NCBI RefSeq assembly: GCF_003576315.1
Contig: NZ_QWFZ01000033.1
Location: 248,001-312,000 of the forward strand
DNA from: Henriciella mobilis
Lineage (GTDB): Bacteria > Pseudomonadota > Alphaproteobacteria > Caulobacterales > Hyphomonadaceae
Reading direction: 5' to 3'
Length of the DNA: 64,000 nucleotides
The first letter of the stretch is position 1. Each line of letters opens with the position of its first letter. The notes under the pieces are model-generated. The model worked only from the letters and a program-made list of their open reading frames with translations. It searched no databases and was not told the DNA's origin. This document shows positions 18,312-28,242 of this stretch, in pieces. The translations under genes were made by a program, and so were the position numbers.

Positions 18312-18929
18312 CTATTCCCGCATGAACTCGACTTCGATGATCAGCTCGACCTCATCAGACACGGGCCCGACAAACTTGCTGATGCCGAAGTCCGAGCGGT
18401 TGATCGTGGCGGTCGCGGAAAAGCCGGTGACATAGGCGCCGCGCAGCGTGTCATTCGCTCCGCCGTTAAAGGTCACTTCCAGCGAGACCGGATGGGTCTG
18501 CCCATGCAGGGTTAGATCGCCGGTCACCCGGCCGGTCGCCTCGCCCGTCACCTCGATGCCGGTCGAGCGAAAGATGGCTTGCGGGTAGGCCTCGGCGTCA
18601 AACCAGCCGGGCCCCATCAAGGTTGCGGCGAAATCCTTGTCCGGCAGGTTGAGGCTGGTCATGTCGACAATGGCTTCCAGGCGCGCGCTCTCTGGATTTT
18701 CAGCGTCGAAGTCGAGGCTGGCATCGAAGTCATCGAAACGGCCGATAAAGTCGGAAAAGCCCATATGGCCGATCTTGAAGACCAGCGCAGCATGCGCGGT
18801 GTCGAGTTCATAGGCGCCCGGGCGCAGGGCCTCTGGCGTCGCCTCGACATCAGGCGTGAGCAGCGCGGCGCAGCCGGCCAGGCTGAGCGCCAGGGCGGCG
18901 AAGGCTGATTTCATCAGGTGGCTGGGCAT
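18312..18929 (-). CDS. YceI-family lipoprotein
   Basis: A 205-residue exported YceI-family protein, lipocalin-like fold that binds isoprenoid-type lipids in characterised members. The N-terminus has a lipoprotein signal (ALALSLAGC). YceI features are YELDTAHAALVFKIGHMGFSDFIGRF in parts, DFAATLMGPGWFDAEAYPQAIFRS and the GQTHPVSLEVTFNG strand. I chose ATG 18929 because the signal peptide begins soon after; the frame is open further upstream but without signal-like sequence. Confidence 0.88.
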   Translation of the reverse strand: MPSHLMKSAFAALALSLAGCAALLTPDVEATPEALRPGAYELDTAHAALVFKIGHMGFSDFIGRFDDFDASLDFDAENPESARLEAIVDMTSLNLPDKDFAATLMGPGWFDAEAYPQAIFRSTGIEVTGEATGRVTGDLTLHGQTHPVSLEVTFNGGANDTLRGAYVTGFSATATINRSDFGISKFVGPVSDEVELIIEVEFMRE

Positions 18930-18987
18930 GGCGGGCTCCCTTGCTGACAGGTCCAATCTAGCCCGGCCGGCCCCGATTTCACGCATG

Positions 18988-19019
18988 AAAAAAAAGGGCG
19001 GCGCCGAAGCACCGCCCTT
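18988..19019 (-). terminator. Rho-independent terminator of groESL
   Basis: Read on the minus strand: a nine-pair GC-rich stem (GGGCGGTGC / GCGCCGCCC, one G-T pair) closed by a TTCG tetraloop and followed by eight T residues. It lies about 70 bp after the groEL stop, as expected for an operon-ending terminator. Confidence 0.88.
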
Positions 19020-19090
19020 GATTGGGTCTGGATGTTGGCCTTGGCAGCGCGCTTGGGGGCCGCCGCCGTCGCCGTCCAGGGAGGCCGGAC

Positions 19091-20755
<1,665 letters not shown>

Positions 20756-20799
20756 TCAGATTACGTCTTGGTCTCGGGATTGTTGGGGAAGGGGGTGCG

Positions 20800-21087
20800 T
20801 TACTCGACGATGCCGAGGATGTCGCTTTCCTTCATGATCAGGAGGTCCTGACCGTCGACTTTCACTTCCGTGCCGGACCATTTGCCGAACAGGATGCGGT
20901 CGCCAGCTTTGACTTCCAGTGGGATGACTTCATTGTCGTCACCGATGGCGCCTTTGCCGACGGCGATGACTTCGCCTTCCTGCGGCTTTTCCTTGGCGGT
21001 ATCGGGGATGATGATGCCGCCAGCGGTCTTTGCTTCTTCCTCGACGCGTTTGACGAGAACGCGGTCATGCAATGGACGGAACTTCAT
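20800..21087 (-). CDS. groES: co-chaperonin GroES (10 kDa)
   Basis: The 95-residue lid of the GroEL folding chamber. [18 protein letters not shown], the mobile-loop region [16 protein letters not shown] and the C-terminal [10 protein letters not shown] are typical. A good AGGTAGGA ribosome-binding site lies upstream of the ATG. It is the first gene of the groES-groEL operon, with a CIRCE operator about 50 bp upstream of its start. Confidence 0.99.
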   Translation of the reverse strand: MKFRPLHDRVLVKRVEEEAKTAGGIIIPDTAKEKPQEGEVIAVGKGAIGDDNEVIPLEVKAGDRILFGKWSGTEVKVDGQDLLIMKESDILGIVE

Positions 21088-21136
21088 GTGCTTTCCTACC
21101 TTTGACTGTTACCCTGACTGGGCAATGAAAACAGGA

Positions 21137-21163
21137 TTAGCACTCACCTGGGGTGACTGCTAA
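21137..21163 (-). promoter_or_regulatory. CIRCE operator (HrcA binding site)
   Basis: The inverted repeat TTAGCACTC-N9-GACTGCTAA matches the CIRCE consensus TTAGCACTC-N9-GAGTGCTAA with a single mismatch in the right arm. It lies 50-76 bp upstream of groES, the standard position for HrcA repression of groESL. HrcA itself is not in the window. Confidence 0.9.
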
Positions 21164-21380
21164 CGGCGTTGAATTAGGAAGCGCGCGCGCTGGCGTCAAC
21201 GGGGGAAAAGCTGAAATTTTTGCGATATTCGGGAAGGCTGTCCGAACCTGCCGGCCGGGCGTGCTGGCAGCCACGTTTAACGGCTGCTAACATATTGAAA
21301 TATATGTATTTCTTGACAGGCGCCGCGTCTCTGGCGCACTTCTGTATGCGGATCAACCGCATGACAGAAGGAATCACTGA

Positions 21381-21650
21381 ATGCAGCACGACGATTTCAG
21401 AAAACAGCTTTCCGGGGGCGGGCTTCTGACAGCTGAAATCATTTATTACAGGCCAGACTTTCCAAAACTCCTTCAGAGCTTCGTCTGGCAGACCGTGGAC
21501 ATGGCGCCGAAATTCCCGCGCCTCGCACAGTTTCTCGACCACTGGCGCCGCGAGATCGAGGCGGTTATCCACTCCATCAACATCGCGCATAACGACATGC
21601 TCCGTCCGGCGCAGGTGCGCTGGGTGGATGAGGAACTGAAGATCCAGTGA
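21381..21650 (+). CDS. usg: Usg-family protein
   Basis: An 89-residue protein of the alphaproteobacterial Usg family, first noted upstream of trp genes in Caulobacter. Matching features are LLTAEIIYYRPDFPKLLQSFVWQ, DMAPKFPRLAQFLDHWRREIEA and VIHSINIAHNDMLRPAQVRWVD (each a family block). AAGGA precedes the ATG by eight bases, and a TTGACA -35-like hexamer occurs at 21313-21318. No biochemical function is established, and here no trp gene adjoins it. Confidence 0.88.
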   Translation: MQHDDFRKQLSGGGLLTAEIIYYRPDFPKLLQSFVWQTVDMAPKFPRLAQFLDHWRREIEAVIHSINIAHNDMLRPAQVRWVDEELKIQ

Positions 21651-21724
21651 CCGCCAGTTATCAAAGGTTGATCCGCTTCTAAAGGGGGTTGTGTGAGAAG
21701 CGAACATCGCGTTCAACATCCAAA

Positions 21725-22552
21725 ATGTGGCGAAATCTGCTTACTTCTCTGATTGCCTTTGGACTGGCTGCAGGCGCGGTCGCCGACGAATCGGACATCA
21801 AGCTGAAGACCGGAGAGTCGATTGATGGACTTTCCTATGGCGTTTTCAGTCCGCTTTTCTCTGAGAAACAGTACTCGCTCACTGTTTCGTTTCTTGAGGA
21901 CGCTGACTCCGAATTAAGAGAGAAGTCGAGGAAGGAGCTCGTAACCCGCTTTCTTATTCCTTCTGCTGTTATTGCCGATTACAAGGCCGCCCGTCTTTCC
22001 GAGAGGCAACTTGGCGGCAAGCTCAGTGTGTTTTCGGCCACAGTTTCACAAGACTGGACGTTTCAACACGCTGACGACTGGCAATGGAAGCAGGTGAGCG
22101 GGCCGACGATCGATTGGAGTATAATCCAACAAGAATACGTAGAGTATTCCGACCGGCTCGATATCCCTTCGAGATTCCTTGTCACGACATTCAGTGATGG
22201 TCGTTTCAATTTAGTATTGAACGGCGTAGCCAAATCTGGGGTCAAACCGGAAGAAGCCTTGTTGGAAATCACACGCTTGGCGGATCAATACTTGCAATGC
22301 GACGAGTCTATTACTGCACGGCCCGACATCTTTTCCGACCCGCTTCTCAACGGCATATATTTCTACGCCTACCCAGCGAAACCGGTGGATGGGCTAACGG
22401 TCATGCCAAGGGTACATATCAGCATTGGGCCGACAGATGGTGAATGGCTTTGCTCGAAGCAGGAGATGGTGGACAGTATCGCTGCGATGGACTGGAGCGA
22501 CAAAGCGAACTGGGTTGATATCTGGACTACTGCGATCAAAGGCAGCCGCTAG
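21725..22552 (+). CDS. exported protein of unknown function, atypical composition
   Basis: A 275-residue protein with a signal peptide (MWRNLLTSLIAFGLAAGAVA) and no recognised domain. The mature protein is rich in Ser, Trp and acidic residues. Its DNA is visibly more AT-rich and uses codons such as TTA, AGA and ATA that are rare in the neighbours, so horizontal acquisition is likely. An in-frame TTG at 21689 is possible but its AAAGGGGG abuts it too closely; the ATG at 21725 lacks a clear ribosome-binding site, so the start is uncertain. Confidence 0.6.
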   Translation: MWRNLLTSLIAFGLAAGAVADESDIKLKTGESIDGLSYGVFSPLFSEKQYSLTVSFLEDADSELREKSRKELVTRFLIPSAVIADYKAARLSERQLGGKLSVFSATVSQDWTFQHADDWQWKQVSGPTIDWSIIQQEYVEYSDRLDIPSRFLVTTFSDGRFNLVLNGVAKSGVKPEEALLEITRLADQYLQCDESITARPDIFSDPLLNGIYFYAYPAKPVDGLTVMPRVHISIGPTDGEWLCSKQEMVDSIAAMDWSDKANWVDIWTTAIKGSR

Positions 22553-22599
22553 GGGCGGGTGGCCAGCCCGGCGCGCAGGCCAGGCTGGCCACAGACAGC

Positions 22600-24693
22600 C
22601 TAGCCCTTGAGCGACAGCCTTATGAAGGCGCCGCGCCCGGCGCCGGGCAGGCGTGTGCCGAGAGCGACATCGCCGAACCCGTTGCGGTTATAGCCGGCGA
22701 GATGGTCGCGATAGACATGGTCGAGCAGGTTCTCGATGCCCGCCGAGACTGTCACGCCGTCCTTCACCTGCCAGTCGCCATAGAGGTTGAGCACGACATA
22801 GCCGGGTGTCGGGGCCTCCTCATTAGTGACCGACACCTTGTCCTGCTCGGCGGCAGCCCGCGTTTCGAAGGTCGCCGACCAGCTGTCGGCCTCCCAGGTC
22901 AGGTCCAGCGTCAGGCTGGCCGGCGCGATCCGGTAGAGATTGTCGTCTATGTCGCGGCGTTCGCCCCGGACATAGCTCAGCACCCCATCCAGGCGCAGCG
23001 GCCCGTCAAAATCGTAGCCGGCATCCAGGTCGAAGCCATACAGCCGCGCATCGACATTGGCCCAGCGCAGCGGCGTCGGATCGCCATTCATGCTGGCGAT
23101 CATCTCGACCGGCGTGTCGGCGATGCCCGGTGTCGAATCATAGGGCACGCCCTGGATGTAATCGTCGATCTGGCGGACATAGACGGTTGGCCGCGCATAG
23201 AGCGCGGGCGCGGCATAATCGAACCCGGCTTCGGCAATCAGCGCCGTCTCCGGATCGACCCCGAGATCGCCGACATAGATGTTGCCGTCGGCGAGGCCGC
23301 CGCTGGCGCTGATGGGCAACCAGCCAAAGCGCTGGATGTAGCCCGGCATGGCCTGCTTGCGGGCAAGCGTTGCGCGCCAGGACAGGCCGTTGCGCTCCGG
23401 CGTCCAGATGCGCGCGACCGCATCCACGGTAGTGTCCTCCGTGCTGCGGCCGCTGGCGTTGAAGGCAGCGGCCAGCATCTGCGCGGGCGGGGGCAGCATG
23501 GCGGCCAGCGACGCGTCGCCCGCATCGTGATCATGCCAGTCGGCCCGAACGCCCAGCTCGCTTTCCACCGGGCCGATGGTGCCGGTCCATTGTGCAAAGG
23601 CGCCCGTCCGGTCGATCGTCACATCCGGGAAGGGCGTCACGAAGAAGGCCGCCATATTCGGGTTGGTGATGATTGCGTCATGCTCGGCGCGGGCCGTGTC
23701 GGTGCCGACCTCCAGCTCGCCGCCCTGCCAGTCGAAGCTGGCACTGAGTTCAGCGCCGCGCGTGGTCGCCTCGGTAAAGGTTGCCCGGGTCTGCATCGGG
23801 GCGGGCGAGGGCCGCAGGCTGAAATTGTCCATCAGGTGGTCGACATCGGTGTAGTTGACCGACGCGTTCACCGTGACGCCGTCCAGATCCGCCTTGTACG
23901 ACAGCTTGGCGAAGTCGGTATCGACATACTGGATATCCATCGGGAAGGGCGGGTTGCCCGACGGGTCCGCCTCGTGACGGCGAAGATCGAGACCGACCTC
24001 ACCGATGCCGAGCTTCGCCCCGGCCGACAGGCCATAGACACTCCGCTGGAAGGACGATCCGCCAATCGTGCCATCGCCATAGTCGGTGTCACTGGCATCC
24101 TCATAGGCGCCGAGGAGGTTGAAGCGCCAGCGGTCCGTCGAGGCGCCGGCCATGCCGCCGACCGAGAGGCCGTCATTTACCGAGCGCGCGCTGGCGGTGA
24201 GGTCGTAGCCGAAGTCGGCGTCCGGCCCGTCTGCAAAGTCCTGTCGCTTGAAGACGGCGTCCGCGCCCCCGGCGAGGCCCGGGCCTTCCGAAACCGGGCT
24301 GACGCCCCGGTCGATGATCACCGCGCTGACGAGCGGGGCGGGGGCATAATGGAACACCGGGTCCATCAGGTTCGGACCGCCCGAGGCAAAGCGCTGACCG
24401 TCGACGCGCAGGTTCAGGCGTTCGCCTGCGAGGCCGCGATAGGCCATCTGGCCGGACAGCTCCCCGTTCGAGAGCCGGGCGCCGCCGGGTGTGCGCGCGG
24501 CCAGCCGGGTGATGTCGGCCCCGTCGAGCGGGCTGGCATCGGGGGCGATACCGGTCTGGGTCGCGGTGTCGTACCTGGAGCCGGTGACGATGATGACGTC
24601 CTGAAGGGCAGGCGCCGATTCCTGCGCCGACGCGGCCTGAACGGCTGCGCCAAGCGCCAGCAGGCTCGCGCCTGCGACGAGTTTGTAAGTCAT
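22600..24693 (-). CDS. TonB-dependent outer-membrane receptor (possibly copper)
   Basis: A 697-residue TonB-dependent receptor: signal peptide MTYKLVAGASLLALGAAVQAASAQ, an N-terminal plug (DVIIVTGSRYD, then LRVDGQRFASGG and IIDRGVSPVSEGPGLAGG), and a 22-strand-type barrel ending in GAGRGAFIRLSLKG. ATG 24693 is fixed by the signal peptide. Just upstream on the same strand is a His/Met-rich DUF2946 protein, a pairing known near copper-type receptors, so copper or a copper chelate is a reasonable but unproven substrate. Confidence 0.88.
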   Translation of the reverse strand: MTYKLVAGASLLALGAAVQAASAQESAPALQDVIIVTGSRYDTATQTGIAPDASPLDGADITRLAARTPGGARLSNGELSGQMAYRGLAGERLNLRVDGQRFASGGPNLMDPVFHYAPAPLVSAVIIDRGVSPVSEGPGLAGGADAVFKRQDFADGPDADFGYDLTASARSVNDGLSVGGMAGASTDRWRFNLLGAYEDASDTDYGDGTIGGSSFQRSVYGLSAGAKLGIGEVGLDLRRHEADPSGNPPFPMDIQYVDTDFAKLSYKADLDGVTVNASVNYTDVDHLMDNFSLRPSPAPMQTRATFTEATTRGAELSASFDWQGGELEVGTDTARAEHDAIITNPNMAAFFVTPFPDVTIDRTGAFAQWTGTIGPVESELGVRADWHDHDAGDASLAAMLPPPAQMLAAAFNASGRSTEDTTVDAVARIWTPERNGLSWRATLARKQAMPGYIQRFGWLPISASGGLADGNIYVGDLGVDPETALIAEAGFDYAAPALYARPTVYVRQIDDYIQGVPYDSTPGIADTPVEMIASMNGDPTPLRWANVDARLYGFDLDAGYDFDGPLRLDGVLSYVRGERRDIDDNLYRIAPASLTLDLTWEADSWSATFETRAAAEQDKVSVTNEEAPTPGYVVLNLYGDWQVKDGVTVSAGIENLLDHVYRDHLAGYNRNGFGDVALGTRLPGAGRGAFIRLSLKG

Positions 24694-24760
24694 GATATAT
24701 CCTGAAGGCCCGCACGGGCGTGCAGGCTGTCTGTTCGTTGAAATGGAATTCTGGAAACGA

Positions 24761-25252
24761 TCAGACGGCGGCAGGCGGGCTTCGCGGCGGCATGGGCGGG
24801 CGCGCGGAGGGGCGCACAGCCGGCCGGGTATAAGGTTTGCCGCCAAGCATCGGCTGGCGGATGGCGATCATCGCCGGCAGGGCCGGCGCAGCGGCCGTAT
24901 CCATCAGGGAGGAGAGGGCAAACGGGCACATGGCGCCTTGCTGCTCATGCTCGGGCATGTCGCCCGGCTGGCCGTCCGTCATGCCATCTGGTTCGGCCTC
25001 CCCGGTTGGCATGGATGCGCCGTGAGCCTGATGATCATGCATCTGGTGACTGGTATGTCCGCCGGTCGCGGGCGCTGCCGCTGGGCCGCGATCCATCTCA
25101 TGCAGCCCGCCGCAGATACGCAGGACGATGGCGCCGGTCTCCGGCGAGCGGTCGAGCATATAGCCATCCGGCACGAGCCCGCGCAGCGTGATCAATGCCA
25201 CGAAGGCAAAGGTCAGCAGCTGGACCGCGCGAAGAGGAGCCGGGCACGTCAT
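24761..25252 (-). CDS. DUF2946 protein, His/Met-rich
   Basis: A 163-residue membrane or exported protein of the DUF2946 type: hydrophobic N-terminus (AVQLLTFAFVALITLRGLVPDGYML), ICGG and CPFA motifs typical of the family, and between them a stretch rich in His and Met (HTSHQMHDHQAHG) suited to binding copper. ATG 25252 follows family practice; the frame is open farther upstream across a region with no homology. It precedes the TonB receptor gene by 67 bp on the same strand and is probably co-transcribed. Confidence 0.78.
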   Translation of the reverse strand: MTCPAPLRAVQLLTFAFVALITLRGLVPDGYMLDRSPETGAIVLRICGGLHEMDRGPAAAPATGGHTSHQMHDHQAHGASMPTGEAEPDGMTDGQPGDMPEHEQQGAMCPFALSSLMDTAAAPALPAMIAIRQPMLGGKPYTRPAVRPSARPPMPPRSPPAAV

Positions 25253-25424
25253 CCGCGTTTCGTAGTCTCTTGCGCGGCCTCGATCCACTGGCTCCGGGCA
25301 GCGCAAATTGCCACACAAGCGGCAGGCTTGCGTGCACATTGCCGGACTGCCGCCTAGCCCGTATAGCCCATACCAGAAACAGAGCCCGGAGATATCCGGG
25401 CCGCACAAGGAGTGGAGGAAACAC

Positions 25425-26885
25425 GTGGCGAATATTTCCCTGTCGCGCATCCTGGCGCATTGGGCCGAGATCCAGCCGGACCGGGTCGCGGTAGACCATG
25501 AAGGCGACCAGCGCACCTGGCGTGAGCTCGAAGCGCGGACAAACCGGCTGGCCCGCGCCTATGCTGCCCTCGGGGTCGGTGAGAACGATTTCGTCACCAT
25601 CGCGCTGCCGAACGGCGTCGAATTCTTCGAGGCCGCCTTCGCAGCCTGGAAGCTCGGCGCGACACCGCAGCCCATCTCCGCGAAGCTGCCGAAGTTCGAG
25701 CGCGACCAGATCATTGAGCTCGGCAAGCCGAAACTCGTCGTCGGTGTCCCGGCGGGCGAGTATCCCGACATGGCTTCGGTCGATCCGGGCTTCGAACCCG
25801 ATGCCAGCCTGTCGGATGCGCCCCTGCCGGAGAAGACCGCCGACTCCTTCAAGGCGATGACGTCCGGCGGGTCGACGGGGCGGCCGAAACTGATCGTGTC
25901 GCGCCAGCCCGCCGCCTGGGATCCCGATCCCGACTTCCTGGAAATCCGCAAGCAGGGATCGATGCTGGTGCCCGGCCCGCTTTACCATAACGGCCCCTTC
26001 CTCTGGGCGATGATCGCGCTGTTCAAGGGCGCCACGGTTGCCGTGACGACGCGCTTCGACGCGGAGCAGACGCTGCAGCTGATCGACCGCCTCAAGCTGG
26101 AGACGGCCTATATGGTGCCGACCATGATGCGCCGGATCTGGGCCCTGCCGCCGGAGGTCCGCGCGCGCTATGACCTCTCCAGCCTGAAGGCGCTCTGGCA
26201 TCTTGCCGCGCCCTGTCCGCCCTGGCTCAAGCAGGCCTTCATCGACTGGCTCGGCCCGGAAGTGATTTGGGAACTTTATGGCGGCACTGAGGGGCAGGGA
26301 TCCACGACCATCCAGGGCACCGAATGGCTGACTCACAAGGGTTCCGTCGGCCGGCCCGTCGAGACCTGCGAGATGAAGATCGTCGATGAGGACGGGAACC
26401 CCGTCGCCCCCGGCGAAGTGGGGGAGGTGTTCATGCGTCCGCTCGCCGGGCCCGGGACGAGCTATTACTATCTCGGCGCCGAACCCAAGGCGATCGAGGG
26501 CGGTTGGGAGAGCCTCGGCGACATGGGCTGGATGGATGAGGAGGGTTATCTCTATCTCAGCGACCGGCGTTCCGACATGATCGTCGTTGGCGGCGCGAAC
26601 ATCTATCCGGCGGAGGTCGAAGCGGCGATCGATTCGTGGCCCGGCGTGCGCAGTTCCGCCGTCATCGGACTGCCGGACGAGGATATGGGCGCACGCCTGC
26701 ACGCCATTGTCGATGTACCGGGCGGTACGCTGGATGAGGACGCCTTCATGGCCCACCTCGCCGAGCGGCTGGTGCGCTACAAGCTGCCTCGGTCCATCGA
26801 AGTGGTGACCGAGCCGCTGCGCGACGATGCCGGCAAGTCCCGGCGCAGCGCACTCCGCCAGGCGCGGCTCAGCCAAACGGCATGA
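25425..26885 (+). CDS. acyl-CoA synthetase (AMP-binding)
   Basis: A 486-residue adenylate-forming enzyme. The AMP motif is AMTSGGSTGRPKLIV, the A5 region WELYGGTEGQG, the A7/A8 region MGWMDEEGYLYLSDRRSDM and the catalytic lysine in DDAGKSRRS near the end. The start is GTG 25425 with GGAGG six to seven bases upstream; residues ANISLSRILAHWAE begin the homology. Related proteins activate bile-acid, steroid or fatty acids. It is divergent from the DUF2946/TonB pair. Confidence 0.85.
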   Translation: MANISLSRILAHWAEIQPDRVAVDHEGDQRTWRELEARTNRLARAYAALGVGENDFVTIALPNGVEFFEAAFAAWKLGATPQPISAKLPKFERDQIIELGKPKLVVGVPAGEYPDMASVDPGFEPDASLSDAPLPEKTADSFKAMTSGGSTGRPKLIVSRQPAAWDPDPDFLEIRKQGSMLVPGPLYHNGPFLWAMIALFKGATVAVTTRFDAEQTLQLIDRLKLETAYMVPTMMRRIWALPPEVRARYDLSSLKALWHLAAPCPPWLKQAFIDWLGPEVIWELYGGTEGQGSTTIQGTEWLTHKGSVGRPVETCEMKIVDEDGNPVAPGEVGEVFMRPLAGPGTSYYYLGAEPKAIEGGWESLGDMGWMDEEGYLYLSDRRSDMIVVGGANIYPAEVEAAIDSWPGVRSSAVIGLPDEDMGARLHAIVDVPGGTLDEDAFMAHLAERLVRYKLPRSIEVVTEPLRDDAGKSRRSALRQARLSQTA

Positions 26886-26917
26886 TCAGGCCGAGAGGAA
26901 CCGCCGGACCGCGCTGA

Positions 26918-27076
26918 CTTTTCCCCTCTCCCCGGGGAGAGGAGTTGGGGAGAGGGGATGCAGGCCTGTCTGCCGGGCGCGATCCTTTCCAAGCCAGTCC
27001 CCCTCATCCCCGTGATCCGGCGCATCGACATGCGATGCTTCTCCCTGCGCCCTCTCCCGAGGGAGCAGGGGGAGTG
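26918..27076. repeat. intergenic GC-rich repeat block with CCCTCTCCC/GGGAGAGGG palindromes
   Basis: Two palindromic cores, CCCCTCTCCCCGGGGAGAGG near 26925-26944 with a further TTGGGGAGAGGGG arm, and CCCTCTCCCGAGGGAG near 27051-27066, separated by about 100 bp containing CCCCTCATCCCC. This composition is typical of dispersed extragenic elements that recur in GC-rich proteobacterial genomes. No gene is supported in 26886-27121. Confidence 0.55.
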
Positions 27077-27121
27077 ACCAATTCATCCCACCCCTCTGAA
27101 ACATGTGCTCCAATTCCAGGC

Positions 27122-27496
27122 ATGCTGACCCGCGCCTGGATTCTTGAAACGCTGGCCTTGCTGCCGCTCTATTACTGGCCGGTCTTCTTCCTCGAAGTCT
27201 GGCGGTTCGAGCGGTACTATCGCGCTTACCGGGCTGCGAACCCGGTCGGCATGCTCGGCGTCGCTGTGCTGCCCAATGGGCGGCTGGTGATCACGCTTCA
27301 GCTTGCCGGCGACCGGCCGGACCCGGACGACTGGACGAATTTCGCGCCGCGCGCGCCGTGGGTGCGGCTTGCGCCGGGCGGGTTTCTGGCAGCTTTGGGC
27401 GCCGGACTGGAATCATACCGGAATTGGACTGTTCCCGTACCGGAATCGGACCCGAATTGTACTGCCGCTGGACCGGCCTTTCTGGATTCGAGCTGA
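27122..27496 (+). CDS. small membrane-associated hypothetical protein
   Basis: A 124-residue frame starting MLTRAWILETLALLPLYYWPVFFLEVWRFE (read in two parts), with one hydrophobic segment near the N-terminus and a globular middle (GMLGVAVLPNGRLVITLQLAGD). The last 30 codons run through imperfect 22-bp tandem repeats (GGACTGGAATC..., GGACTGTTCCC..., GGACCCGAATT... around 27407-27470), so the C-terminus may be a recent extension or misread. No family recognised; the upstream in-frame start at 26945 would read through the repeat block and is rejected. Confidence 0.5.
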   Translation: MLTRAWILETLALLPLYYWPVFFLEVWRFERYYRAYRAANPVGMLGVAVLPNGRLVITLQLAGDRPDPDDWTNFAPRAPWVRLAPGGFLAALGAGLESYRNWTVPVPESDPNCTAAGPAFLDSS

Positions 27497-27551
27497 CCTC
27501 CCGTCCGCGTGGTTCGACTTCGCTCACCATGCAGACTGATGTTTCAAACAG

Positions 27552-27690
27552 CCCTGAGCCCGATCCATCGCGAAGCGGGGATCAAAAGAAAAGACAGCCC
27601 TGAGCCCGATCCATCGCGAAGCGGGGATCAAAACCAAAGACTCCCTGAGCCCGATCCATCGCGAAGGCGAAGCCGCAGCGGGGATCAAAA
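27552..27690. repeat. three tandem REP-like units
   Basis: Three copies of a 35-36-base unit starting CCCTGAGCCCGATCC and ending GGGGATCAAAA, at 27552-27586, 27598-27633 and 27643-27690 (the last with an 11-base internal insertion). Each unit can fold as a hairpin GATCC..CGC-GAA-GCG..GGATC. Period 45-46 bp. They fill the gap between the hypothetical gene and the downstream thioesterase; no gene is supported in 27497-27747. Confidence 0.85.
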
Positions 27691-27747
27691 ACCAGAAAGC
27701 CGCACGTCCCAACGGACGCTGCGGGCGCTGGTGCTGGCGCCACTTCA

Positions 27748-28242
27748 TCAGCCGGACGGGCGTTGGCCGTGTATCGCTTCGATGGACCGGATCGCTTTCC
27801 AGGCCAGGATTTTTGCGGCCAGCTTTCCATCCGGCAGGCGCCACTCGGCTTCGACATAACCGGTTGTGCGCGAGCGATTGATAAGGTGCGCCTCGATGGT
27901 GATGTCGCCCAGGGAGACAGGGCGGAACAGCTTGATCTGCAGGTCCTGCGTGGTGAAGGCCTCGCCCTCGGTGAGCCCGGAGAACATGCAGATGGAGACC
28001 ACATGGTCCGACAGCGCGCCGACCCAGCCACCGAAGGTACGGCCCGGCTGGATGTCGTGAGAGCCGTCATTCGGCCAGACATAGCGCACATGGCCGGGCT
28101 CGATATGCTTCAGCCAGTGCTCCGGCATGATGCCGAGCTTTTGCAGGCCCTTGGGCTTGTTCGGCCAGTCGCCGCTGAGAAGGCCTTCCAGGAAGGGCTG
28201 GAAGTGCGGTGAAAACTGGCTGGTATCGACATCAAGGCTCAT
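27748..28242 (-). CDS. PaaI-family (hotdog) thioesterase
   Basis: A 164-residue hotdog-fold protein. The segment FGGWVGALSDHVVSICMFS matches the central helix region of PaaI-like thioesterases, followed by strands AFTTQDLQIKLFRPVSLGDITIEA (in pieces) and GYVEAEWRLPDGKLAA. It probably hydrolyses an acyl-CoA. The ATG overlaps the stop of csaA by four bases (ATGA), so the two are translationally coupled. Confidence 0.8.
   Translation of the reverse strand: MSLDVDTSQFSPHFQPFLEGLLSGDWPNKPKGLQKLGIMPEHWLKHIEPGHVRYVWPNDGSHDIQPGRTFGGWVGALSDHVVSICMFSGLTEGEAFTTQDLQIKLFRPVSLGDITIEAHLINRSRTTGYVEAEWRLPDGKLAAKILAWKAIRSIEAIHGQRPSG

Noticed and set aside
22702-24705. Long open frame antisense to the TonB receptor
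   Set aside because: No homology pattern or ribosome-binding site; the minus-strand receptor has a clear signal peptide and barrel ending.
27552-27690. CRISPR array
   Set aside because: Only three units, with gaps of about 10 bases that cannot be spacers, and one unit interrupted; no cas genes nearby.
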